From the NCBI GenBank assembly GCA_032111745.1, contig JAULUH010000120.1, forward strand, positions 1-30,818: a DNA stretch of 30,818 nt. Direction: 5' to 3'. Of the stretch, positions 7,395-15,453 are shown in pieces. The stretch comes from JAULUH01 sp032111745. GTDB taxonomy: Bacteria > Chloroflexota > Anaerolineae > JAAEKA01. The translations under genes were made by a program, and so were the position numbers. The first letter of the stretch is position 1. Every line of letters begins with the position of its first letter. The notes under the pieces are model-generated. The model did no database searches and was not told the origin of the DNA. It saw nothing but the letters and a program-made list of their open reading frames with translations.

Positions 7395-9149
7395 GTGCAC
7401 GTCAGGCTTGACCGGGCCAGGTGGCGCAGCACCCTGGTGGCTGCGCTCACATTGCTAACGCTGCTGATCCTGGGCGGCGTGGCGGCGTACAGCTACCTGA
7501 ACTACCAGCAGACAGCCGCCAATCTGGTGCAGGGGAGCGAGCGCCAGCAGACTTATATGCTTGCGGAACGGCTGCGCGACGAGCTCGCAGGCTTCGTCGA
7601 GGAGCTGGAGACGCTGGCCCGCACTCAAGACATCTACCGCAGCAATCCCAGCGCTCAGCAAGCCGCTCTGCAAAGGGAACGGAACCGCCTGAGCATCTTC
7701 GACGGCGGGGTCGTGCTCCTGGACAACTACGGCCGGGTGGTGGCGACAGTGCCTGACCGGCCCGAGATCATAGGTAGTGACTGGTCCGAACGCGACTTCT
7801 TCCACACCCTGCTTAGCTCGACGCGGCCACATTTCTCCAACGTCACCGACGTCGGCCTGAATGGATCGCAGGTGGTGGTGCTCAGCGTTCCTGTGACCGG
7901 TGAGAACGAGGAGTTCGTCGGCGTGCTGGCTGGCATGTTCCGCCTGGGCGAGACAGGGGTCAGTCCCCTCTACGCCAGCATCGTCAGGCAGCGCGTCGGC
8001 CAGAGCGGCAACACCTACATCGTCGACGACCAGGGCCGCCTCCTGTACGACTCGACGCCGGGCCAGATTGGGGGGACCCTGCCGGTGCCCCAGCAGACTG
8101 GATTTTCCCCCCAGGGACTTGCCACCCGTACCAACAACGCGGCCGGGAACGAGGTCATCGCATCGTATGCCGTTGTACCGGGCACACCGTGGACCCTGGT
8201 CCGCGAGAACGACTGGCACCTGGCCACCAGCGACGTCCAACGCTTCGCCCGCACGTTCCTCGTGCTGTTGGGCCTGGGCATGGCCCTGCCAGCCCTCGGC
8301 GTGGCGTTGCTGATCCGCCAACAGAGTAGCGAGATCCGCGCGCGCGATCGCGTCTTGCAGGAAGAGCGAGTGTCCGGGCTAATCCAGCGCCAGCTCCTGC
8401 CCCACCACGTGCCGATGCTGGCCGGCTGGGGCGTAGGCATCTACCACCGCCCGGATCTTAAGGCCGGGGGTGATTTTCACGACCTCTTCTTGATGCCCGA
8501 CGGCCGCCTGGCCCTCATTGTGGGGCAGATGGGGGACATCGGACTGGCGGCATCCCATATCCTGTCCACTGTGCGAGCGGCCTTGCGCGGCGCCGCACGC
8601 CTCCAGATGGATCCGGGTAGCGCTCTGAACTACGCCAACGCACTGCTGTGCCCGGAGGTACAATCGGATGGATGTGTGGCCCTGCTCTTTGGCGTACTCG
8701 ACCCAGCAACCGCCACCCTGCACTACGCCTGTGCAGGGTTCCACCGGCCCTGGCGCTGCAGCGACACCGGGGCCGCCGAATCCGAGGTCATGGGGATAGC
8801 CCTCGGCACCGCGCTGGACACCAACTACGAACAGCACGAGATGAGGTTTCAGCCTGGCGAAAAGGCGATTTTCTATAGCGCTGGGCTATCCCACGCCCAC
8901 AACGCCAAGGGCGAGCCCTTCGGCCTGCACCGAACCTGCGAGATCGTCGCCGCATATGGCGACGACCCAGAGGAGGGTGCCGAGATGTTGGCAGTCCAGT
9001 TCAAGGAGTTCACCGACGGGTCCGGGGCGGAGCCGGAAGATGTGACGGTAATCCTCCTGCAGCGCCTGGCGGAAAGCCCTAAAGCGGCGCCGGCCACATG
9101 GCGCCAAGCTCCTGCGGAAGCTGAACCCACGCTGGACAGGCGCAACTAG
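7395..9149 (+). CDS. dCACHE sensor with SpoIIE/RsbU-type phosphatase domain (degenerate)
   Basis: The start is GTG 7395, four bases after AGGAGG (7385-7390) that overlaps the previous stop region; the frame gives 584 aa. Residues 13-35 are a membrane segment. About 40-280 form an extracytoplasmic double-CACHE-like sensor, with VLLDNYGRVVATVP and NTYIVDDQGRLLYDS as the two matching strands. About 281-308 is a second membrane segment, then a short linker helix and a C-terminal PP2C/SpoIIE-type domain from about 335. That domain keeps GGDFHD (Asp360) and the late ED-V-T (Asp549). However, the usual D-V-x-G-x-G is G-Q-M-G-D-I-G (Gln378), and the usual T-D-G-V is S-A-G-L (Ala496). Two metal-binding aspartates are therefore absent and catalysis is doubtful. 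It lies in an operon with the binding lipoprotein and the PDZ/GAF sensor. Confidence 0.82.
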   Translation: MHVRLDRARWRSTLVAALTLLTLLILGGVAAYSYLNYQQTAANLVQGSERQQTYMLAERLRDELAGFVEELETLARTQDIYRSNPSAQQAALQRERNRLSIFDGGVVLLDNYGRVVATVPDRPEIIGSDWSERDFFHTLLSSTRPHFSNVTDVGLNGSQVVVLSVPVTGENEEFVGVLAGMFRLGETGVSPLYASIVRQRVGQSGNTYIVDDQGRLLYDSTPGQIGGTLPVPQQTGFSPQGLATRTNNAAGNEVIASYAVVPGTPWTLVRENDWHLATSDVQRFARTFLVLLGLGMALPALGVALLIRQQSSEIRARDRVLQEERVSGLIQRQLLPHHVPMLAGWGVGIYHRPDLKAGGDFHDLFLMPDGRLALIVGQMGDIGLAASHILSTVRAALRGAARLQMDPGSALNYANALLCPEVQSDGCVALLFGVLDPATATLHYACAGFHRPWRCSDTGAAESEVMGIALGTALDTNYEQHEMRFQPGEKAIFYSAGLSHAHNAKGEPFGLHRTCEIVAAYGDDPEEGAEMLAVQFKEFTDGSGAEPEDVTVILLQRLAESPKAAPATWRQAPAEAEPTLDRRN

Positions 9150-9157
9150 GGGACACC

Positions 9158-10777
9158 ATGTGGCGTAGAACCGACTTCCTCGAGCGCACCAGCCGCGTTA
9201 TGACGCTCACCGCCATGGCGTTCGCCATCGTAGCTCTCATCGCTACACCGCTGTTGGCGATCGCATGGAGCCATCAGCCCTTCCCTGGTTTCCTGATGGA
9301 GGAGACTCTGGTGGTGAACGAGATGGGCGGGGAGGGCTGGACCGGTCGCGCCGCCGGGATCGACTACCCGCAGCGCTTGACGCGCCTCGGAGGCCATCCT
9401 GTGACTACGGAGGCCGAGGTCGATGCCGTGCTGTCCAGCCTCAGCGTGGGCCAGGCAGTGTCCATCTTCACCCTATCACCGGAAGGCAAGACACGTCTTT
9501 TCCCTGCTGTGCGGTTGTTTACATTCCCCGTGGTGGACCTGATCCGCCTGTTCTGGGTGCCCTACCTGGTGGGCCTGGCGTACGCCGCCATCGGCATCTG
9601 GATCTACCAGCTCAAGGGCATGTCCCGGCCGGGCCGGGCCCTGGCCTTCTTCTGCTTCGCCACCTCCCTGAGCTGTACCCTATTCTTCGACGCCGCCAGC
9701 TCCCATGTGGTTTCCGCCCTGTGGCTGGCTGCGCTGGCCCTGCTGGGGGGCACCCTGATCAGCCTGGGCCTGCGCTTTCCCGTGGAATGGCCGCCGGTGG
9801 TGCAGCGACCGTGGCTGCTGGCTGTGCCGTATGGGGTTTCCATGGCCCTGGCGGCCTGGGGATTTGTGGCCCTCCACGCCGCCAATCCCTGGGCCTACAT
9901 CCCCAATCGCTATGCCGTCTATCTTTTCACCGTCGTTGCAGCCGTGTTCTTCCTCACGATCATGGTTCTGCGGGCTCGCCGGATCGAGTCCGCCACCGTG
10001 CGCCGGCAGGCACGCATTGTACTACTGGGTAGCATCCTGGCCTTTGCCCCCATCGGCATCTGGTTCCTCGGCACCATCTCCGGCCCCTGGTTTACCCTGG
10101 ACGTGACCCTGTTCCTCCCGCCCTTGATCATCTTCCCGTTCTCCGTGGCTATCGCGATCTTCCGCTACCGCCTGCTAGAGGTGGATGACCTGGTCAACCG
10201 GGCCGTGCTCTATGGCGTGGTGACCGCGATTCTGGCCGGAGTGATCAGCGTCTCCATCAGCCTCACCCAGCGGTTCTTCCTGAACGTCACCGGCGAGAAG
10301 AGCGACATTGCCGTGATTATCACCACCCTGATCGTGGTGTCGGCCTTCGAGCCCATTAAGGCCCGGGTGCGGGCGTTCGTGGACAAACACCTGAAGGAGG
10401 CACCGGACACGACCGAGGAGCTGCAGGAATTCGGCACGAACGTGCGTTCTTACATCGAGATCTCTGACCCCGATCAGATCGTGTGGCGCCTGCTCGAGGA
10501 GGCGGCCCACAGCCTACAGGCCCAATCAGGCGTGCTAAGCCTGGTCACTAACGGGGAGCTGCAGCCGATCTGTACTGTCGGCCGCTGGAGCGGCGAGGCG
10601 TGGATGGCGGTGCCACTGGAGTGGGCCGGTGAGCGCTATGGGGTGCTGGCGTTGGGTCCCCGACAGGACGGGACGCAATATACCCGGCGGGAGTGTGACG
10701 TCCTGGAACAGGTGGCACGCCAGGTGGCTGGGGCAGTCTACGTGTCACGGGCATTCCATCACCCGGCGCACGCCTGA
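9158..10777 (+). CDS. Membrane sensor with PDZ-like, multi-TM and GAF-like parts, without kinase domain
   Basis: The product is 539 aa. One membrane segment (about 13-36) leads to a small PDZ-like loop (about 45-115: RLTRLGGHPVTTEAEVDAVL, then a strand pair). About eight hydrophobic segments follow between 120 and 380. The last are joined by RYRLLEVDDLVNRAVLYG, a sequence I associate with the membrane part of Chloroflexota histidine kinases. After a helix ending VRAFVDKHL the C-terminal 140 residues look like a GAF domain (LLEEAAHSLQAQSGVLSLV ... ERYGVLALGPR). No HisKA or HATPase region follows; the protein ends after the GAF-like part. It would thus need a partner for output, perhaps the phosphatase-like protein encoded eight bases upstream. 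The AGGGGA before the ATG serves as ribosome site. Confidence 0.7.
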   Translation: MWRRTDFLERTSRVMTLTAMAFAIVALIATPLLAIAWSHQPFPGFLMEETLVVNEMGGEGWTGRAAGIDYPQRLTRLGGHPVTTEAEVDAVLSSLSVGQAVSIFTLSPEGKTRLFPAVRLFTFPVVDLIRLFWVPYLVGLAYAAIGIWIYQLKGMSRPGRALAFFCFATSLSCTLFFDAASSHVVSALWLAALALLGGTLISLGLRFPVEWPPVVQRPWLLAVPYGVSMALAAWGFVALHAANPWAYIPNRYAVYLFTVVAAVFFLTIMVLRARRIESATVRRQARIVLLGSILAFAPIGIWFLGTISGPWFTLDVTLFLPPLIIFPFSVAIAIFRYRLLEVDDLVNRAVLYGVVTAILAGVISVSISLTQRFFLNVTGEKSDIAVIITTLIVVSAFEPIKARVRAFVDKHLKEAPDTTEELQEFGTNVRSYIEISDPDQIVWRLLEEAAHSLQAQSGVLSLVTNGELQPICTVGRWSGEAWMAVPLEWAGERYGVLALGPRQDGTQYTRRECDVLEQVARQVAGAVYVSRAFHHPAHA

Positions 10778-10817
10778 GTTCAGCCTGATCTCCCATGAGG
10801 CAACAGGAGGGAATGAG

Positions 10818-12953
10818 CTAGGCAGCCTGGCCCAGCAGCGCCGGCCACCGCTGGTGCGCGTTGACAATGGCCAGGGAGGCGGCCTGGCCCAGTCCGCAGA
10901 TGCTGGTGTCCACCATCACCTGGCCCAGCTCCAGCAAGGTACGGGTGTCGTCGGGCTGCGGTCCACCTGCGGCGATGCGGGCCAGGATCTCAGCCTGCCG
11001 CTGGGTACCCATCTGGCAGGGATAGCACTTGCCGCAGCTCTCGTGGGCAAAGAACGCTGCGATGCGGGCCAGCACGTCGCGCAGGTCCACGGCGTCGTCG
11101 AAGACCATGATAGTGCCTGCGCCGATGGTCCCGCCCACCCGCTTGAAGTCCTCGAAGGTTAGCGGGGTATCCAGGTGGCTGGCCGTGAGAAAGGTGCCAG
11201 CGGCACCGCCGGTGAGCACAGCCTGCAGGCGCCGCCCGGCATGCAGGCCCCCGGCCAGGTCGTCGATCAGGTGGCGCAAGGGCACGCCAAAGGGCACCTC
11301 GTAGACTCCCGGTCGCTGCACCGAGCCACTGACGGCGAAGAGCTTGGTGCCGGCGGACTCGGGCGTGCCCAGGGCGTTATACCAGCGGGCCCCATGCATG
11401 ACGATGGAGGGCACCTTGGCCAGGGTTTCCACGTTGTTGATTACGGTAGGATGGCCCCACAGGCCGGCCGTGGTGGGGAAGGGCGGGCGCAGGCGGGGAA
11501 AGCCGCGGTGGCCCTCAATGCTCTCCATCAGGGCGGTCTCCTCGCCGCACACGTAAGCACCGGCCCCCCGCCGCACCTCGATGCGACAGCTGAACCCGCT
11601 GCCCAGGATATTCTCGCCCAGGTAGCCGGCCGCCTCCAGCTGACCGACGGCCTCCCTAAAGCGCTCAAAGCCCAGCCGGTGCTCGCCCCGCACATAGATG
11701 AAGCCCACCTCGGCCTCGACCGCGTAACAGGCCAGGATCAAGCCCTCGACCACGCGGAACGGGTCGCCGTCCATCAGCACGCGATCCTTGAACGCGCCCG
11801 GCTCGCTCTCGTCGGCATTGCAGATGACATAGCGCGGCCGCGGGTTGTCCACGGCGTGCTGCCATTTGAGGCCTGCGGGATAGGCTGCGCCACCGCGGCC
11901 CACGAGCTTGCTGTCCTTGACTGCCTGTAGCACGGCCGCCGGGGACATCTCAGCCAGGGCCTTGCGCAGGGCCGCCAGGCCACCCTGGGCCTGGTAGCTG
12001 CGCAGGCTGGTGGGATCGACCAGGCCAACGTTGGCCAGGGCCAGCTTGACCAGGCCGCCGACCTGCTGCCGCGGCTGCGGATGGCGACCTTCCAGGAGGC
12101 TAGCCGGGTCAGCTGGATCGGCCGGCGCGTAGCGCTCGAGGTTGACGAGGGTGGCCGGCGCTCGATCGCACAGGCCGAGGCAGCGCACAGGCTCGACCGT
12201 GACGTTGCCGTCTGCCGTGGTCTCGCCCGGCCCGACGCCCAGATATGCGCACAGCCCGGCCAGCAGCCGGTCGGAACCGGCCACTGCGCACGGGGCGTCC
12301 TGGCAGACGCGAATCAGCCGGCGCCCCACGGGCGCGGTGTGGAACATCTCGTAGAATTCGGTGACGCCGTACACCTCGGCCGCCGGCACGTCCAGCGCCT
12401 GGGCGATGCGCTGGACCACCGGCCGCGGCAGCCAGCCGCCGAAGATCGCCTGGGCATCGTGGAGGGCCTCCAGCAGGACGGTGCGTCTGGTGGGCACCGC
12501 ATGGGCAACAGCGCTCGCCAACACGTCTTCCAGGGCGCGGTACTCGGGGGATACCCCACCCAGCTCGGCCCACAGCGCGTCGACCCAGGCGCGGAGGGCT
12601 GGCAGGTCATCTGCATACGCAGGCAACAGGCCCACGCGGTACTTGCGCTGCCAGTCCAGCTCTGCCAGGGCCGGTCCGGCCAGCTCGACGCCGTCCTTGA
12701 GACGGGTCAACTGGAAGAGGTTATAGCCGGTCACCAGGTGCTGCCGCGGGGGTAGGTCCGCTGCCGAGAGGCCGGGGACACGAGCGGCCGCAGCCAGGCT
12801 GGAGTCCACCCAACGGTCAGAGCGCGGCTGGCCATCCTCGCTGGCCGCCAGATCGGTGAAGGTCTTCAACCAGAAGAGGGCAGCGCGATCCAGTGCGCCA
12901 TCGCGCAGGTCGGCTTCGAGACGGGCCAGAGAGGCAGCCAGGTCGGAGTGCAC
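10818..12953 (-). CDS. nuoF: NuoE-NuoF fusion: NADH/FMN diaphorase subunit, probably of formate dehydrogenase
   Basis: From GTG 12953 the product is 711 aa. Residues 1-135 are an extension I do not recognise. About 140-275 is a NuoE/HoxE-like thioredoxin-fold domain with [2Fe-2S] ligands Cys217, Cys222, Cys258 and Cys262 (CQDAPC, CLGLC). About 315-711 is a NuoF/HoxF domain: the glycine-rich NADH/FMN site GRGGAAYPAG (352-361), CNADESEPGAFKDR, and the [4Fe-4S] ligands CGKCYPC (640/643/646) plus Cys686. It should move electrons between NAD(H) and the iron-sulfur subunit. The frame is open back to an ATG at 13058 overlapping the MFS gene stop. GTG 12953 is preferred because AAGGAG sits six bases before it and a near-perfect promoter (13005-13033) lies between. 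No other Nuo or Hox genes are near; the best partners are the products of 1931-4825. Confidence 0.88.
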   Translation of the reverse strand: MHSDLAASLARLEADLRDGALDRAALFWLKTFTDLAASEDGQPRSDRWVDSSLAAAARVPGLSAADLPPRQHLVTGYNLFQLTRLKDGVELAGPALAELDWQRKYRVGLLPAYADDLPALRAWVDALWAELGGVSPEYRALEDVLASAVAHAVPTRRTVLLEALHDAQAIFGGWLPRPVVQRIAQALDVPAAEVYGVTEFYEMFHTAPVGRRLIRVCQDAPCAVAGSDRLLAGLCAYLGVGPGETTADGNVTVEPVRCLGLCDRAPATLVNLERYAPADPADPASLLEGRHPQPRQQVGGLVKLALANVGLVDPTSLRSYQAQGGLAALRKALAEMSPAAVLQAVKDSKLVGRGGAAYPAGLKWQHAVDNPRPRYVICNADESEPGAFKDRVLMDGDPFRVVEGLILACYAVEAEVGFIYVRGEHRLGFERFREAVGQLEAAGYLGENILGSGFSCRIEVRRGAGAYVCGEETALMESIEGHRGFPRLRPPFPTTAGLWGHPTVINNVETLAKVPSIVMHGARWYNALGTPESAGTKLFAVSGSVQRPGVYEVPFGVPLRHLIDDLAGGLHAGRRLQAVLTGGAAGTFLTASHLDTPLTFEDFKRVGGTIGAGTIMVFDDAVDLRDVLARIAAFFAHESCGKCYPCQMGTQRQAEILARIAAGGPQPDDTRTLLELGQVMVDTSICGLGQAASLAIVNAHQRWPALLGQAA

Positions 12954-13004
12954 GGCGAACTCCTTGGTACAAGGCCGAAAAAGGGGGCTAGGGATGGCCT
13001 GGTC

Positions 13005-13033
13005 ATTGTAGCGGCGGTCCGCTGCGTTGTCAA
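13005..13033 (-). promoter_or_regulatory. Near-consensus promoter of the NuoEF fusion gene
   Basis: On the minus strand a perfect TTGACA (13033-13028), exactly 17 bases, then TACAAT (13010-13005). Transcription would start near 12998, giving a 45-base leader ending in AAGGAG before GTG 12953. It is the strongest promoter seen in the window and makes the NuoEF gene independent of the MFS gene upstream. Confidence 0.75.
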
Positions 13034-13054
13034 AGCGTCTGTGCTGGGCAGAGG

Positions 13055-15295
13055 TCATCCAGCCCAGGCGTGGTGCAGGGTATGCAGGGCCAGGGCGGCA
13101 TACTCCAGGCGCGTAGCACCGTCTTGCTCCAGATGATCCGCGCAGTCGGCGACGATCAAGTGCTCGTGGCCGGCCAGGTGATGGGAGGGCACCAAGCGCA
13201 GGGCCTCCACCAGGGGGGCCATGCCCTCGTCCAGCTCGTCGCGGGCCAGCGCAGCGGCCGCCCGATCCAGGGCGGCAACCAAATCCGCATGGTCAGGCCC
13301 AAAGGCCTCGGCCCGCTTCTTCAGGTCCATCAACACTTGAGCCGCCGCGGTGCCGGGCTGTTCGCGAAACTGGCGCCAAAGCTGCACGAAATAGCCTTCA
13401 TCGCCCACGAGCCGGGCGATGTCCAGCGCCATCTCCTGGCGCGCGTTGTGGCTGGGGCTGGTGTGGAGCAGATCGAGCAGGGGTGCGGTGGCTTCGGTCA
13501 CCTGCAGCCGTCCCAACGCTGCGGAATAGGCCAGCTTCAGGCCTATGTCTGTTTCCGCCGCCAGGCCCTGCAGGAGGTCGGGGATGCTCTCGCGATCCCC
13601 GAGCACGCCCAGGGCACGGATGCAGTGAGCCCGCACCGAGCGATACGGGGAGGCAACGGCGGACTGGCGCAGGGACTCGATGGCCCGGGGATCGCCCATG
13701 CGGCCCAGGCCCCAGGCGGCAACGGTGCTGAGGGCCGGCTCGGGCCCGGCCAGCACGTCCGCCAGGGCGTCGATCAGCCGCTGGTCAGGGGTCATGCGGG
13801 CGATGGAGACCAGCGCCTCAAAGCGCACGTTGAAGCGGGGGTCGTCCAGGGCCTCCAGGAGCTCCTCCACGGTCAGGGGGCTCCGCGCCATGCCCAGGCG
13901 TTCGGTCATGCGCACGGTCGCGTCCTCGTCGCCGGCCCGGCCAAAGCGCACCACGGCCTCCAAGGCCAGGAAGGGATTGCCGCGCAGGAAAAGTCCGGCA
14001 AACTGGCCCATGCCCAACGCCCGGTCCTCGCGAATGCGCCGGAACACGACCATGGCAGCGACAGGGAGGATCGCGCCCAGCAGCAGCAACGGCGTGTACG
14101 GCGTGATGTCAAAGAAGAGGAATTGGCCGCTGAGCCCAGAGGTGAGATCCAGAAGCTGGCCGCCAATCAACTGGCTGAAGCCACCGGCGATGCCGATCCA
14201 GGCGAAGTAGAGAGCCAGGTAGTCCGTGCGCTTATCCGGCGGCACCACCCTGTTGTAGAGTAGGCGGGCCGAGCCCACGGTCCAGCCCACATCGGCAATG
14301 CCCTGCATGAAGGCAATTCCCATGGCCACTGGAAAGCTGAGCGCCGTGCCCCGGGGCATGAGCATCCAGCCCAGAGGCAGGAGCGCACGCATGGCCGAGC
14401 CATACATGATCACCGGCTTGCTGCCATAACGGTCAGCCGCCCAGCCCCAGAGATAGGTGGACAGCAGCGCGCCGACCAGCACTCCGTTCTGCAGCCGGAC
14501 CACGCTGGCCGAACCGAGGCCTACCTCATCCTGCATATAGAGGGACAGAAAGGACCCTAGAGGTACGGTAGCCAGGGTGAACAGGCCAACACCAGCCAGG
14601 TAGCGAATGAAGGTCGAGTCACGCAGCGCCGTGCCGAGGTCCCGATGGTTCCGCTCCTGCGCGTCGCCAGCCCTGGCTGGCGCACCGCCAGGGATACGTC
14701 GCGCTAGCCAGGCCGAAACCATGCCGAAGAGCACCCCCAAGGCGATTAGGACCACATAGCCGGTCAAGCCCATGGTGCGATTCAGCACAAAACCGGCCGT
14801 CGTAATGGCCAGGAAGCCGGTCAGGGTGGAGAAGAAGTTGTTGGTAGCGGTGTACTTGCCCCGTACCGCATTGGGCACGTATTCCTGGATCCAGGGGAAG
14901 CTGCCCGTGATCCCCACCGCCCGAAAGACGGCGAACAGAGCCACCACACCGGTGACGAAGACCAGGGCCGTCTGGGAGCCAAACTGGCTCAGCACCAGAG
15001 GGGTGAATACCAGGGCCGCAGTGACCAGGTTGCGCGCCACGAAGAAGGTGACGTAGGTGCGCTTGTAGCCGGCACGGGCGACTGCGGGCGCCACAAACAG
15101 TGCCAGCAAGCCGGCAAAAGGTATCAGCGAGAGGACCAGGCCGACCTGTCCCTTGCTGAGTCCTAGCTCGTTGAGGAACAACACAAAGAGTGACCCGAAG
15201 TAGGTCAGCTGGACAAATACGGCCAGGAAGGCGTTGGAGGCGATGCTCCAGGGCAGGGCTCGCAACTTCTCGGCAGTGGTCGGTTCTGTGGTCAT
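13055..15295 (-). CDS. MFS transporter fused to a HEAT-repeat domain
   Basis: The product is 746 aa. Residues about 10-435 are a 12-segment major facilitator. The usual MFS loop motif is recognisable late in the transporter (WGWAADRYGSKPVIMYG), and a Pro-rich periplasmic segment is visible between. About 470-640 holds HEAT-like helical repeats: LLEALDDPRFNVRFEALVSI, then AAWGLGRMGDPRAIESL and IRALGVLGDRESIPDLL. The last 100 residues are helical and contain several His. The HEAT part is presumably cytoplasmic and may bind a partner or regulate transport; the substrate is unknown. The start ATG 15295 (MTTEPTTAEKL) is chosen because upstream in-frame residues look non-coding. It lacks a ribosome site, and a TACAAT -10 at 15310-15305 would put the transcript start only about three bases upstream. 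Confidence 0.85.
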   Translation of the reverse strand: MTTEPTTAEKLRALPWSIASNAFLAVFVQLTYFGSLFVLFLNELGLSKGQVGLVLSLIPFAGLLALFVAPAVARAGYKRTYVTFFVARNLVTAALVFTPLVLSQFGSQTALVFVTGVVALFAVFRAVGITGSFPWIQEYVPNAVRGKYTATNNFFSTLTGFLAITTAGFVLNRTMGLTGYVVLIALGVLFGMVSAWLARRIPGGAPARAGDAQERNHRDLGTALRDSTFIRYLAGVGLFTLATVPLGSFLSLYMQDEVGLGSASVVRLQNGVLVGALLSTYLWGWAADRYGSKPVIMYGSAMRALLPLGWMLMPRGTALSFPVAMGIAFMQGIADVGWTVGSARLLYNRVVPPDKRTDYLALYFAWIGIAGGFSQLIGGQLLDLTSGLSGQFLFFDITPYTPLLLLGAILPVAAMVVFRRIREDRALGMGQFAGLFLRGNPFLALEAVVRFGRAGDEDATVRMTERLGMARSPLTVEELLEALDDPRFNVRFEALVSIARMTPDQRLIDALADVLAGPEPALSTVAAWGLGRMGDPRAIESLRQSAVASPYRSVRAHCIRALGVLGDRESIPDLLQGLAAETDIGLKLAYSAALGRLQVTEATAPLLDLLHTSPSHNARQEMALDIARLVGDEGYFVQLWRQFREQPGTAAAQVLMDLKKRAEAFGPDHADLVAALDRAAAALARDELDEGMAPLVEALRLVPSHHLAGHEHLIVADCADHLEQDGATRLEYAALALHTLHHAWAG

Positions 15296-15304
15296 CGTCA
15301 GAGG

Positions 15305-15310
15305 ATTGTA
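15305..15310 (-). promoter_or_regulatory. Possible -10 box of the MFS-HEAT gene
   Basis: TACAAT on the minus strand, with no good -35 at 16-18 bases. If used, transcription starts near 15298 and the mRNA is almost leaderless, which would agree with the missing ribosome site at ATG 15295. Confidence 0.3.
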
Positions 15311-15345
15311 CTGCAGGGTATGCTGTTTGACGAACCCGAGGCTTT

Positions 15346-15387
15346 GTGGGAAATCCCACTTGTGGTGAAGAGCGGTTGGCGTATACT
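15346..15387 (+). promoter_or_regulatory. Promoter region of the hydrolase pair
   Basis: TTGTGG (15360-15365), 16 bases, TATACT (15382-15387). Transcription would begin near 15394, 60 bases before ATG 15454. A small palindrome GTGGG-AAAT-CCCAC (15346-15359) abuts the -35 and could be an operator in this divergent region. The -35 match is modest. Confidence 0.4.
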
Positions 15388-15453
15388 GGAGGATAGCCCC
15401 CGAAATCCTCAAGGCTGGTGGGGCATGTCGATCCTGGCGGTAGGAGCAAATCC

